64,000 nucleotides of DNA from Aliidiomarina sp047920995 (GTDB taxonomy: Bacteria > Pseudomonadota > Gammaproteobacteria > Enterobacterales > Alteromonadaceae). Under the pieces are notes generated by a model. The model was not told the DNA's origin. It searched no databases and saw only the letters and a list, made by a program, of their open reading frames with translations. Within the stretch, counting starts at the first letter, position 1. The number at the start of each line of letters is the position of its first letter. The stretch spans positions 1-64,000 of the forward strand of contig NZ_JBLRWZ010000008.1 of assembly GCF_047920995.1 (NCBI RefSeq), in the 5' to 3' direction. A program made the position numbers and the translations under genes. Shown piece after piece: positions 34,854 to 42,734 of the stretch.

Positions 34854-35924
34854 CTAACTCTTATACTTCTTGCGCAAATACACCGTTATCTCTTCCCGAT
34901 CATGATACAAATGCTTCGCAGAAAGCTCATAACCATAAACTTCCGCTTCCGCCAAACGTTCACGAATCGCTTCTAAATCTTGTTGTACGGCAGTATAGCG
35001 AGATTTCATCGGCAGCTTAAGATTAAACATCGCATCATGGCACCACTCGCCAATAAACCAATCGGCCATTAATTGCGCCACTCGTTTCGGCTTTTCTACC
35101 ATATCGCATACTAACCAGGTTACGTTTTTACGTTTTGGTAGAAACTGAAAGCCATCTTCTTGATAATGCCGAACCTGCCCTGTATTCATCAACCCTTCAT
35201 CCATCGGGCCATTATCTACTGCCGCTACCATCATATCGTAATGCACTAATACTGAGGTCCAGCCACCGGGGCATGCGCCGAGATCTACCGCTTTCATGCC
35301 CGGTTGCACTCTGCGTTCAAACTCACTTTCCGGGATCATCACTTTAAATGCCTCTGCCAGCTTTGCTGCAGAGCGGCTCGGTGCCCCTTTCGGCGTGCGC
35401 ACCCGCGGAATCCCCATCAAGTAGGGTGAGTGATTATAACTATAGGAATAGCCGATGATTGCCGAATGCGTACTGCGAAAAAGCACGTGCAAAACTGGGC
35501 GATTGCTAACCTCTTCCGGAGTTAACAGGCCTTTCTCGCGCAGCGCCATCGTAAGCGGCTTAGTGATTTTTCGACATAGCGCAGACAACGAACGGCCATC
35601 ATTGGTATCTGTGGTTTCTATCCACATCCGGCCGCACAATTGCATATCTGTTAACGATTCCACAATCGGAGTTACGCGGTCCATCGTATCTAATTGGTTT
35701 AATTCCGCCGCCCGCACAAATAATTGCCGCGAAAATATTAACGAATGAACCGATATCTTGCGAGCAAGATGATCGCCTTCTTCTGGCTTACATTCAAAAA
35801 TAACTAACGCACTATCGGGTTGCGTTTTGCAATAGCCGTATACGCCAAGCGATGCTGCTCGCTCTTGAATTTCCGCAGCGCATTCGCCTTCAAATCCAGC
35901 TCGGCAATATAACAAAACAGCCAT
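34854..35924 (-). CDS. rlmM: 23S rRNA (cytidine-2498-2'-O) methyltransferase
   Basis: RlmM methylates the 2'-OH of C2498 in the peptidyl-transferase region of 23S rRNA using SAM. The 356-residue protein has an N-terminal THUMP-like part beginning MAVLLYCRAGFEGECAAEI. A Rossmann methyltransferase domain follows with AVDLGACPGGWTSVLVH, the acidic residue in AAVDNGPM, TWLVCDMVEKPKRVAQLMA and the lysine in FNLKLPMK. The start at 35924 matches the E. coli N-terminus. RlmM beside gcvA is a conserved arrangement. Confidence 0.95.
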   Translation of the reverse strand: MAVLLYCRAGFEGECAAEIQERAASLGVYGYCKTQPDSALVIFECKPEEGDHLARKISVHSLIFSRQLFVRAAELNQLDTMDRVTPIVESLTDMQLCGRMWIETTDTNDGRSLSALCRKITKPLTMALREKGLLTPEEVSNRPVLHVLFRSTHSAIIGYSYSYNHSPYLMGIPRVRTPKGAPSRSAAKLAEAFKVMIPESEFERRVQPGMKAVDLGACPGGWTSVLVHYDMMVAAVDNGPMDEGLMNTGQVRHYQEDGFQFLPKRKNVTWLVCDMVEKPKRVAQLMADWFIGEWCHDAMFNLKLPMKSRYTAVQQDLEAIRERLAEAEVYGYELSAKHLYHDREEITVYLRKKYKS

Positions 35925-36005
35925 AAAATTCTTCTTCCTTTTACTAACCACAAGCGTTTGCAGCTAGTTCATATATTCATTATTAAACTTCTAAACAGTG
36001 ATTAC

Positions 36006-36602
36006 TTAACCACTAACTTTTCCCACAAACCGATCAATGCTTCGTGCCGATAATTGCCATGCTTCTGCCTGTGAAAGGCCGCTGCGCTTTGGCAAGCGTA
36101 AATCGTGATCACCATCCGTAAACCATTCCAATTGCAGATTAGCAGGTAATTGTTGTGCCGCCAGCCAATCCGATTTACCAAAGGGGTCGCGCGTACCTTG
36201 CAAAATAAAGTTCTTTGGCCGCTCATTGGTTAGTTCATCTAACCGATGTTTTTCTGGCTTACCGGGCGGATAGAACGGAAACCCTAATCCAATCGCCGCT
36301 TTGGCATCCACAGCATCAGCACATCGAAATGCTACTCGAGCACCCATTGATTTTCCCATTACGAACAGCGGAATATCATCCGCCCCTTGTTGCGCTATGC
36401 GAACTTGCTCTATAAAAGCTGCATCCAACACATTTCGTTTATCTGGGGGGCGCTTTTTACCACTCTGTTCAATTATTTGCCAGTACGGAAAAGCAAAACG
36501 ATGAACTTTATGGCCTTTTTGTTCCAAAAAGGAAGAAATTGAGCACATAAACTCACTTTCAGGCCCTGCCCCTGCTCCGTGCGCAAATACGATAATCGCC
36601 AT
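36006..36602 (-). CDS. Alpha/beta hydrolase family protein (KANL3/TEX30-like)
   Basis: A 198-residue cytoplasmic protein with the alpha/beta-hydrolase fold. It has VFAHGAGAGPESEFM after the first strand, the nucleophile elbow GKSMGAR with the serine, an aspartate in ILQGTRDPFGK and a histidine in FTDGDHDLRLPKR, making a complete triad. It resembles the small KANL3/TEX30 family of uncertain substrate. It lies two bases after gcvA and is probably co-transcribed with it. Confidence 0.8.
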   Translation of the reverse strand: MAIIVFAHGAGAGPESEFMCSISSFLEQKGHKVHRFAFPYWQIIEQSGKKRPPDKRNVLDAAFIEQVRIAQQGADDIPLFVMGKSMGARVAFRCADAVDAKAAIGLGFPFYPPGKPEKHRLDELTNERPKNFILQGTRDPFGKSDWLAAQQLPANLQLEWFTDGDHDLRLPKRSGLSQAEAWQLSARSIDRFVGKVSG

Positions 36603-36604
36603 TG

Positions 36605-37528
36605 CTATCCTTGTACCTGTTGTTCTAGATGCTGAGCTTCTTGCTCATCACGCAATACTTCAGCGAGAATCCAATCACGGAACTTCGCCACCTTCCCCAC
36701 ATCCGCTTGGGATTCTCGACACACCATATAAAATGCTTCATTGGTGGGTAAGATTTGCGGAAACACTTGTACTAAATGCCCTGAATCAAGCTCAGGCTTC
36801 GCCAAAACGCTGTTCGCCAAAGTTACACCTTGGCCGTGCACCGCCGCTTTTAACGCTAATGCTAAATGTGAAAACACCGGCCCACGTTTGTTTTTCGGTG
36901 GCTGCTCACCCACCATAGCAAACCATTCACGCCAAGCATTGCGGGTTTCTTCATGCAATAACGTATGTTCATGCAAATCCGCAGGGGTTTGCAAAGGTTT
37001 AGCTCCTTGCAGCAACAGCGGTGAACATACTGGAATTAAGTACTCTTTGTGCAGCCGATAGGAAGTAACCCCTGGCCAAGTGCCGCTACCATAATAAATA
37101 GCAACATCCACATAATCCGTAAGCGAACCAGAAATTTCATCTACCGCTTTTAGGCGCACATCAATTTCTGGGTAGGCCTCATGTAAACGGCTCAGCCGCG
37201 GTACTAACCATAAAATGGCAAACCCTGGTGGTACACATACAGTAAGCGAGCCTTGCTCACTCGCCAACATCACTTTCGAAGTTGCCAAAGTAAGTTGCTC
37301 GAACATCTGGCGAATATCTAAATAATAGTTCTGCCCAGCTTCCGTAAGCAGCAGCGCGCGGTTGCGCCGCAGAAATAACGCCAACCCTAAGAAATCCTCA
37401 AGCGCCTTTACCTGGTGGCTTACAGCAGCTTGCGTAACAAACAACTCTTCTGCGGCCTTAGTAAAGCTCAAATGCCGTGCTGCAGCCTCAAACGAGCGCA
37501 GCGCATTCAACGGCGGTAATTTACGCAC
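36605..37528 (-). CDS. gcvA: LysR-type transcriptional regulator, GcvA-like
   Basis: A 307-residue LysR regulator. The winged helix-turn-helix is at residues 1-65 (LNALRSFEAAARHLSFTKAA, VTQAAVSHQVKALE), and an effector-binding domain fills the rest. The N-terminal wording PPLNALRSFEAAARHLSFT is typical of GcvA, the glycine-cleavage regulator, and related proteins (AmpR-like). The gcvA-rlmM neighbourhood, as in E. coli, supports the name. No glycine-cleavage genes are in this window, so its targets are elsewhere. Confidence 0.8.
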   Translation of the reverse strand: MRKLPPLNALRSFEAAARHLSFTKAAEELFVTQAAVSHQVKALEDFLGLALFLRRNRALLLTEAGQNYYLDIRQMFEQLTLATSKVMLASEQGSLTVCVPPGFAILWLVPRLSRLHEAYPEIDVRLKAVDEISGSLTDYVDVAIYYGSGTWPGVTSYRLHKEYLIPVCSPLLLQGAKPLQTPADLHEHTLLHEETRNAWREWFAMVGEQPPKNKRGPVFSHLALALKAAVHGQGVTLANSVLAKPELDSGHLVQVFPQILPTNEAFYMVCRESQADVGKVAKFRDWILAEVLRDEQEAQHLEQQVQG

Positions 37529-37538
37529 GAATAGTATT

Positions 37539-37573
37539 CCTTAGTTTCATCAGCCTTAGTTTCATCAGCCTTA
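37539..37573. repeat. 15-bp direct repeat upstream of gcvA
   Basis: CCTTAGTTTCATCAG occurs at 37539-37553 and again at 37554-37568, followed by a partial CCTTA. It lies 11 bases upstream of the gcvA start, so it would sit in the gcvA 5' region and could change promoter or leader spacing. Confidence 0.8.
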
Positions 37574-37672
37574 TTCCCTTCCCGCTTGCCAGCCTTGTGC
37601 AGCTTTTTCAACACACACCGGATTACCTTGATCAGCTAACGCTTCCGCGAAAAACCATTCCTTGAATACCAT
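37571..37672 (-). CDS. Possible 33-residue ORF overlapping the lipoprotein gene
   Basis: A short frame beginning MVFKEWFFAEALADQGNPVC and ending TAA at 37571. It overlaps the 3' end of the lipoprotein gene by 41 bases in another frame. The composition is protein-like (balanced, with Trp, Phe and Cys), but no clear ribosome-binding site is visible. It may be a separate tiny gene, the displaced end of a frameshifted longer lipoprotein, or chance. Confidence 0.3.
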   Translation of the reverse strand: MVFKEWFFAEALADQGNPVCVEKAAQGWQAGRE

Positions 37673-37898
37673 TATCAGTATGATTACGAACTTGAATACG
37701 CTCGCCACGGCGCCAAGCAAAACCATCATAAGTGGTTACTTCAGCCGCATCCGTTAGCGCGTTTAACCCACGTTCGTTGCGCGCTATTTCTTGCTGAATA
37801 ATCCGTTCCACTTGCTCCGCTTCAGAAAGCGGCTGCACTTCGCTGCACCCAGTGAGCAACACCACTGCCGATACACCTGCCATCAACCATTTATGCAC
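37632..37898 (-). CDS. Small predicted lipoprotein
   Basis: An 88-residue protein with a type II signal peptide: MHKWLMAGVSAVVLLTGC, with the lipobox LTGC at residues 15-18. The mature part is about 70 residues, begins SEVQPLSEAEQVERIIQQEI and is charged and helical at first. A short DGFAWRRGERIQVRNHTD segment follows. Family unknown to me. Stop lies within a region where a second frame looks coding (37571-37672). Confidence 0.7.
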   Translation of the reverse strand: MHKWLMAGVSAVVLLTGCSEVQPLSEAEQVERIIQQEIARNERGLNALTDAAEVTTYDGFAWRRGERIQVRNHTDNGIQGMVFRGSVS

Positions 37899-37917
37899 TA
37901 TACCTATTCCATACCAA

Positions 37918-38484
37918 TTAGGTTTTAATCTTCTTTAAAATATCCGCAAAAAATGGCGCGCCTTTACGCCTAGCGAATTCAATATTTCGTTCCGGAATTG
38001 ATTCCGGATCAGAATAATTGGCTAATGCCTGTTCCAAACTCGCCTCACGTAAAATATGCAACACAGGGTATGGCGAGCGGTTGGTAAAGTTAGCCGCATC
38101 ATCAAGCTCACTGTCCGCAAACTGATAGTTAGGATGGAAGCTTGCGATCTGATACACACCCTCGTACCCCTCAACCACTAACAGCTCATTCGCAAAATCA
38201 AGCAAATCCAAATACTCTGCAAATTCCGCAAAACCCTTATCCAGAATAACTAAAGTAGTTTCCGTTTCCGGATGCGCATCTAACCATTGCCATTCATTTA
38301 GCAACGCCGTTAACACATGCTCCATTGCCTGCTCACTACACACCGAGTAGCGTATACTTTGCCGCTCCACCTCAGCGCGCGCGAATGGGCAAATATTATA
38401 TTTTACAATAACTTGCTGAACCCATTCCGCCGTTTGCGCAAGCGCTTGCTGCTGTGCAGAATGCTTTGCCACACCATTATTCAC
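37918..38484 (-). CDS. DUF1415 family protein
   Basis: A 188-residue cytoplasmic protein of the DUF1415 family, whose function is unknown to me. Family-like features are WVQQVIVKYNICPFARAEVE near the N-terminus, with a Cys-Pro-Phe-Ala core, then TLVILDKGFAEFAEYLDLL and IASFHPNYQFADSELDDAAN, which includes a histidine-proline. NRSPYPVLHILRE follows. The start is GTG with AAGGA eight bases upstream; the frame stays open to 38610 across an inverted repeat, which I do not take as coding. It lies 20 bases upstream of the lipoprotein gene, in the same direction. Confidence 0.85.
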   Translation of the reverse strand: MNNGVAKHSAQQQALAQTAEWVQQVIVKYNICPFARAEVERQSIRYSVCSEQAMEHVLTALLNEWQWLDAHPETETTLVILDKGFAEFAEYLDLLDFANELLVVEGYEGVYQIASFHPNYQFADSELDDAANFTNRSPYPVLHILREASLEQALANYSDPESIPERNIEFARRKGAPFFADILKKIKT

Positions 38485-38528
38485 TCGTGTCGTCCTTATG
38501 CTGCACCGAAGATAGCGCGGCCTTCGCC

Positions 38529-38582
38529 CCACAAAGGGGTGTTCGAGCGGTTCCACGTTACAGCTCGAACACCCCTTTGTGG
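38529..38582. repeat. Perfect 20-bp inverted repeat between SDR and DUF1415 genes
   Basis: CCACAAAGGGGTGTTCGAGC (38529-38548) and GCTCGAACACCCCTTTGTGG (38563-38582) are exact reverse complements separated by 14 bases. There is no T tract on either side, so it is not a normal terminator. The loop contains TTCCACG (38551-38557), which can pair with CGTGGAA at 38586-38592 and so offers an alternative fold. Confidence 0.95.
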
Positions 38583-38619
38583 AAGCGTGGAAGCCCGATT
38601 CGTTATCCAAACCAAGCGT

Positions 38620-39384
38620 TTATAAGCGCACGCCGCCATCAATTTCAATAACGCGCCCACTAAAGAAATCGTTTTCAATAATATAGCGCGCAGAGTGCGC
38701 AATCTCAGCAGGTTGGCCCCAACGGCGTAATGGCACCATCGCTAACGCACGATCTACTGCTTCCGGCTTCATTTGCGCTGTCATTGGCGTTTCAATAAAG
38801 CCCGGTGCAATCGCTGCACAACGAATACCAAAGCGGCCCAACTCACGCGCCCAAGTAACCGTTATTGCCACTACACCCGCTTTCGTTGCCGCATAATTGG
38901 TTTGGCCAATATTACCCGCTCGAGCAACACTCGAGATGTTAATAATCACTCCTTTGCGCGCCCGCTTCGCCATTACTGCCGAAGCTTCTCGGCCACACAA
39001 GAACGTGCCCGTAAGGTTCACATCAATTACCGATTGCCATTGCTGGAGCGGCATTTTATGAGTAATTTCGCCATCTTTGCACTTAATCAACATGCCATCA
39101 CGCAAAATGCCCGCGTTATTAATCAGCACATCTAAACCACCAAAGTGGCTATCAATCGCCGCGAATGCTTCTTCAACCGCCGCTTCATTGGTAACATTCA
39201 CATTATAGGTTTGTACCTCTGCGGCGCCGGCAGCAGAACATGCAGCTGCCGCTTCTTGCAGCATTTCATCGTTCATATCAATTAATGCGAGCTTAGCCCC
39301 ACCCTTGGCGAAATCTTCCGCCATTGAGCGGCCTAAGCCTTGCGCGCCGCCGGTTACTACGATCACTGATTCATTGATTTGCAT
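38620..39384 (-). CDS. Short-chain dehydrogenase/reductase (FabG-like) of the valine operon
   Basis: A 254-residue NAD(P)-dependent oxidoreductase. It has the cofactor motif TGGAQGLGRS (residues 11-20), the D-binding NNAGI, and the catalytic Ser-Tyr-Lys in ISSVARAGNIGQTNYAATKAG. It ends SGRVIEIDGGVRL as FabG-type proteins do. It is last of five genes for valine degradation. It might act on a 3-hydroxyacyl-CoA or related intermediate, but the substrate is inferred from context only. It is separated from mmsB by 14 bases. Confidence 0.85.
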   Translation of the reverse strand: MQINESVIVVTGGAQGLGRSMAEDFAKGGAKLALIDMNDEMLQEAAAACSAAGAAEVQTYNVNVTNEAAVEEAFAAIDSHFGGLDVLINNAGILRDGMLIKCKDGEITHKMPLQQWQSVIDVNLTGTFLCGREASAVMAKRARKGVIINISSVARAGNIGQTNYAATKAGVVAITVTWARELGRFGIRCAAIAPGFIETPMTAQMKPEAVDRALAMVPLRRWGQPAEIAHSARYIIENDFFSGRVIEIDGGVRL

Positions 39385-39398
39385 TAGTGCTTATATCC

Positions 39399-40283
39399 TT
39401 ACTTTTCAAACTTACGGAAAATGCTTGAGAAATCTTTACTACCGAAACCTGCCTCGCTGTGTTCAGCAAAAAGTTTCGCCGCCATATCACCCATTGGCGT
39501 TGCTGAAGCCGAAGTAGCCGCAGTGCTTTGCGCCAAACCTAAATCTTTCAGCATCAGATCTACCAAGAAGCCGCCGTTATAATCATTGCTTGAAGGCACA
39601 CCTTCTAGCACGCCCGGGCATGGGTTATATACTTCAAGTGTCCAATTACGGCCAGAACTTTGCAACATAATATCGCTTAGTACTTTAGCATCAAGGCCAT
39701 GCGCTCTGCCTAACTGCAATGCCTCTGAGGTACCCGCCATGAGTACCGCAAGCAGCATATTGTTACAGATTTTTGCAACCTGGCCCGCGCCATGAGCGCC
39801 GGCTTTGAATACGTTTTTACCCATGTTCTCAAGAACTGTACGAGCTTCTTCAATATCTGCCGCTTCGCCACCACAAATAAAGGTTAACGTACCGGCTTTT
39901 GCACCGCCCACACCACCCGATACCGGTGCATCAATAAAACGACGGCCTTGCGCAGTGATACCCGCGGCTAATTCCCGCGCTGCTTCGGCAGAAATAGTAC
40001 TCGAATCGATTACCAAAGCAGATTTAGGGATGGCATCAACAATCCCCTGCTCACCCAAGTACAAGCCAATCACATGTTTGTCTGCAGGTAGCATCGAAAC
40101 TACAAAATCAACGTTAGCCACGGCATCAGCCGCGCTTGCTGCAACCGTTGCGCCTGCTTGCGCTAGTGTTTCTAATGCGGTTGGCGATAAATCGAAAACT
40201 TGCACATCGTGGCCTGCTTTCACCAAGTTGAGGGCCATTGGGCCACCCATGTTACCTAAACCAATAAATCCTACGCGAGCCAT
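39399..40283 (-). CDS. mmsB: 3-hydroxyisobutyrate dehydrogenase
   Basis: MmsB oxidises 3-hydroxyisobutyrate to methylmalonate semialdehyde with NAD+ in valine breakdown. The 294-residue protein shows the nucleotide-binding GFIGLGNMGGPMALNLV and the substrate-binding DAPVSGGVGGAKAGTLTFI. The catalytic lysine lies in GHGAGQVAKICNNML-type context (here GAHGAGQVAKICNN), followed by the C-terminal MLKDLGLA. The start at 40283 has GAGGAG seven bases upstream; the ATG five codons earlier contains that site. Confidence 0.93.
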   Translation of the reverse strand: MARVGFIGLGNMGGPMALNLVKAGHDVQVFDLSPTALETLAQAGATVAASAADAVANVDFVVSMLPADKHVIGLYLGEQGIVDAIPKSALVIDSSTISAEAARELAAGITAQGRRFIDAPVSGGVGGAKAGTLTFICGGEAADIEEARTVLENMGKNVFKAGAHGAGQVAKICNNMLLAVLMAGTSEALQLGRAHGLDAKVLSDIMLQSSGRNWTLEVYNPCPGVLEGVPSSNDYNGGFLVDLMLKDLGLAQSTAATSASATPMGDMAAKLFAEHSEAGFGSKDFSSIFRKFEK

Positions 40284-40307
40284 CGTTTTGCTCCTCATTG
40301 TTATTAA

Positions 40308-40338
40308 ACCGTATGGGCGGTTAACACCCGCCCACGGT
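40308..40338. other. Intercistronic hairpin between HIBCH gene and mmsB
   Basis: ACCGT plus GGGCGG (40308-40320, with a 2-base bulge) pairs with CCGCCCACGGT (40328-40338) around a 7-base loop. The T tail is weak on both strands. In the minus-strand message it lies between the upstream gene's stop and the mmsB start and may stabilise or partly end the transcript. Confidence 0.5.
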
Positions 40339-40346
40339 ATTTATTG

Positions 40347-41486
40347 TTATTCACCAAGATCTGCCAGCGGATGAGGTTGTTCGCCCCATGGCGCAATAAA
40401 TAGTGCATCTACATCTTCTGCACTTACTTTGGCAATACCAGCATGGCTCCATTGTGGATTGCGATCTTTATCAATTAATAAAGCCCGGATGCCTTCCACA
40501 AAATCGCCCGTAATTGAACAATTCACAGAAAGCGTAAGCTCTAAGCGAAACGCTTCGGCCAGCGTTAAGCTGCCGCCAAATTGGAGTTGTTGCCACACAA
40601 TGTGCGCCGTTAATGGGCAGCCATTAGCCAAGGTTTTCTGCGCCCGTTGCAGCACGGCATCATCCGTTTCATGAGCTAAGAATTGGGCACACACATCCAC
40701 TACACTATCGCCAGCCATCAGCTTACTAATTAACTCACGGTTCTCGTAAAGATATCCAGCATCTAAAGCATCATCAGCAAAAATACGTTGTTGCAGTGTA
40801 TCGCTTAGCGTGGCGTGGTTAAGTTCCGTATCTGCGGTCCAACTGGCATTCTTTAATGCTTGCAGGGTGTTATCACGTTTCTCGCTTGAAATCGCAAAAT
40901 CTGCCATGCCAAGATATAACGCATCTGCAGCATTCACCTGCACAGCCGTTAAACCAACGAATAAGCCCATATTATCGGGCATCTGACCAAGGAAATAGGT
41001 GGCGCCTACATCTGGATACAAGCCAATGCTAATTTCCGGCATAGCTAAACGCGAACGCTCCGTAACCACCCGATGGCTAGCACCATTCATAAGGCCCATA
41101 CCGCCACCCATCACAAAGCCATCACCCCATACCAGTAGTGGTTTTGCATAGGTTTGAATCAAATAATCTAAGCGATACTCTGCTGTGAAAAAATCCACAA
41201 CTTCATTTGCAGGCGTGTTCGGTAGCTCTTTCATTGCGTGATACATCGCTACAATATCGCCACCCGCGCAAAATGCTTTTTCGCCCGCACCTTCTAACCA
41301 CACACAGGCAATTTCAGGATCATCTTGCCAAGCCAACAGCTGAGGCTGTAGCAAATGAATCATATCTAGGCTTAAGGCATTTAATGAACGCTCAGAGTTG
41401 AGGCAGGCTATACCAATCTTATGGCCTGAAACTGTTGCTACCTCAGAGAATAACACCGCATCGTTTTGGGTTTCTTGCGTATCCAA
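40347..41486 (-). CDS. 3-hydroxyisobutyryl-CoA hydrolase
   Basis: This crotonase-family thioesterase releases 3-hydroxyisobutyrate from its CoA ester in valine degradation. The 379-residue length and the motifs mark the HIBCH group rather than a hydratase: AFCAGGDIVAMYHAM for the oxyanion hole, MGGGMGLMNGASHRVVTE, and MPEISIGLYPDVGATYFLGQ with the catalytic glutamate and aspartate. The start is a TTG, six bases after AGGAGG; the TTG two codons earlier directly abuts that site and cannot be used. Confidence 0.9.
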   Translation of the reverse strand: MDTQETQNDAVLFSEVATVSGHKIGIACLNSERSLNALSLDMIHLLQPQLLAWQDDPEIACVWLEGAGEKAFCAGGDIVAMYHAMKELPNTPANEVVDFFTAEYRLDYLIQTYAKPLLVWGDGFVMGGGMGLMNGASHRVVTERSRLAMPEISIGLYPDVGATYFLGQMPDNMGLFVGLTAVQVNAADALYLGMADFAISSEKRDNTLQALKNASWTADTELNHATLSDTLQQRIFADDALDAGYLYENRELISKLMAGDSVVDVCAQFLAHETDDAVLQRAQKTLANGCPLTAHIVWQQLQFGGSLTLAEAFRLELTLSVNCSITGDFVEGIRALLIDKDRNPQWSHAGIAKVSAEDVDALFIAPWGEQPHPLADLGE

Positions 41487-41513
41487 GATCAACCTCCTGT
41501 TGGGTGAAAAATG

Positions 41514-41552
41514 AAGAAAAAAAAGGTGCCAGAGGTTTAGCTCACTGACACC
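41514..41552 (-). terminator. Rho-independent terminator within the valine operon
   Basis: On the minus strand GGTGTCAG (41552-41545) pairs with CTGGCACC (41532-41525, one G-T pair) around a 12-base loop, followed by eight or more Ts. It lies between the acyl-CoA dehydrogenase and the hydrolase genes and probably lowers expression of the three downstream genes. Confidence 0.75.
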
Positions 41553-41559
41553 GATTTAA

Positions 41560-42717
41560 TTACAGCAGCTCAGCAGAGCCATCTGCAAGAATACGGCGGG
41601 CGATAATTAGCCGCATGATTTCGTTGGTTCCTTCCAAAATTTGGTGAACCCGAACATCACGCACATAACGCTCCAACGGATATTCTTTGATATAGCCGTA
41701 ACCACCGTGAATTTGCAGTGCTTCATTACACACTTGAAAGCCGATATCGGTAGCAAAACGTTTCGCCATCGCACAGTAAGTGGTTTTATCCGCATCGTTT
41801 TCATCTACTTTAAACGCTGCTAAACGCACCATCTGCCGCGCGGCTACTAATTCAGTGGCCATATCGGCAAGTTTAAATTGCATCGCTTGGAAGGCCGCTA
41901 AGGGCTTCCCAAACTGGCTACGCTCATGCATATAATCACGCGCCGTGTTTAATGCTGCCTGCGCAGTACCCACCGAGCACACCGCAATATTAATCCGGCC
42001 GCCATCAAGGCCCATCATGGCAAATTTAAAGCCTTCGCCTTCTTCGCCTAATAGGTAATCTGCTGGAATACGCACATCTTCAAAGGTAACTAAGCGAGTA
42101 GGTTGTGCATTCCAACCCATTTTCTCTTCTGCTTTACCATAATGAATGCCCGCTGCATCCGCGGGTACCACAAATGCCGAAATACCTTTCGCGCCTTCGC
42201 CGCCAGTGCGCGCCATTACTACCAATACATCGGTAGCTCCAGCGCCCGAGATGAACATTTTCGAGCCATTCAGCACATATTCATCACCGTCTTTCTTCGC
42301 AGTAGTACGCAAATTTGCCGCATCAGAGCCAGAGCCTGGTTCGGTTAAGCAATACGAGCCTAGCTTTTCACCCGTAACCAGCTCACTACACCATTGCTCA
42401 GCCACTTCTGGTTTTGCGAATGAGCCAATCATCCAGCTCACCATGTTATGAATGGTCATCATGGCGGTTGTGGCGGTACAGCCCATAGCTAACTGCTCAA
42501 AAATTAGCGCGGAATCTAGCCGAGACATACCAAAACCGCCGGCGCTTTCTGGCGTATACATGCCCATAAAGCCCATTTCACCAGCTTTACGGAACACTTC
42601 GATGGGGAAGTAATGCTCAGCATCCCAACGTGCGGCATGCGGTGCCATTTCTTTTTCAGCAAACGCCCGCGCCGTATCTACGAAGGCTTGTTGATCATCA
42701 GTTAAATTAAAATTCAC
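41560..42717 (-). CDS. Acyl-CoA dehydrogenase, probably isobutyryl-CoA dehydrogenase
   Basis: A 385-residue FAD enzyme of the acyl-CoA dehydrogenase family. Conserved parts are CLTEPGSGSDAANLRTTA and ISGAGATDVLVVMARTG for FAD binding, then QFGKPLAAFQAMQFKLADMA. The QILEGTNEIMRLIIARRIL end carries the catalytic glutamate (GTNE region). Position between mmsA and the HIBYL-CoA hydrolase gene makes isobutyryl-CoA to methacrylyl-CoA the likely reaction (inference); 2-methylbutyryl-CoA is an alternative. Confidence 0.9.
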   Translation of the reverse strand: MNFNLTDDQQAFVDTARAFAEKEMAPHAARWDAEHYFPIEVFRKAGEMGFMGMYTPESAGGFGMSRLDSALIFEQLAMGCTATTAMMTIHNMVSWMIGSFAKPEVAEQWCSELVTGEKLGSYCLTEPGSGSDAANLRTTAKKDGDEYVLNGSKMFISGAGATDVLVVMARTGGEGAKGISAFVVPADAAGIHYGKAEEKMGWNAQPTRLVTFEDVRIPADYLLGEEGEGFKFAMMGLDGGRINIAVCSVGTAQAALNTARDYMHERSQFGKPLAAFQAMQFKLADMATELVAARQMVRLAAFKVDENDADKTTYCAMAKRFATDIGFQVCNEALQIHGGYGYIKEYPLERYVRDVRVHQILEGTNEIMRLIIARRILADGSAELL

Positions 42718-42734
42718 AATGAATCTCCGGGCTA

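Noticed and set aside
38485..38610. N-terminal extension of the DUF1415 protein across the inverted repeat
   Set aside because: The extension reads through the palindrome and is unlike the family; a GTG with a good AAGGA site lies at 38484.
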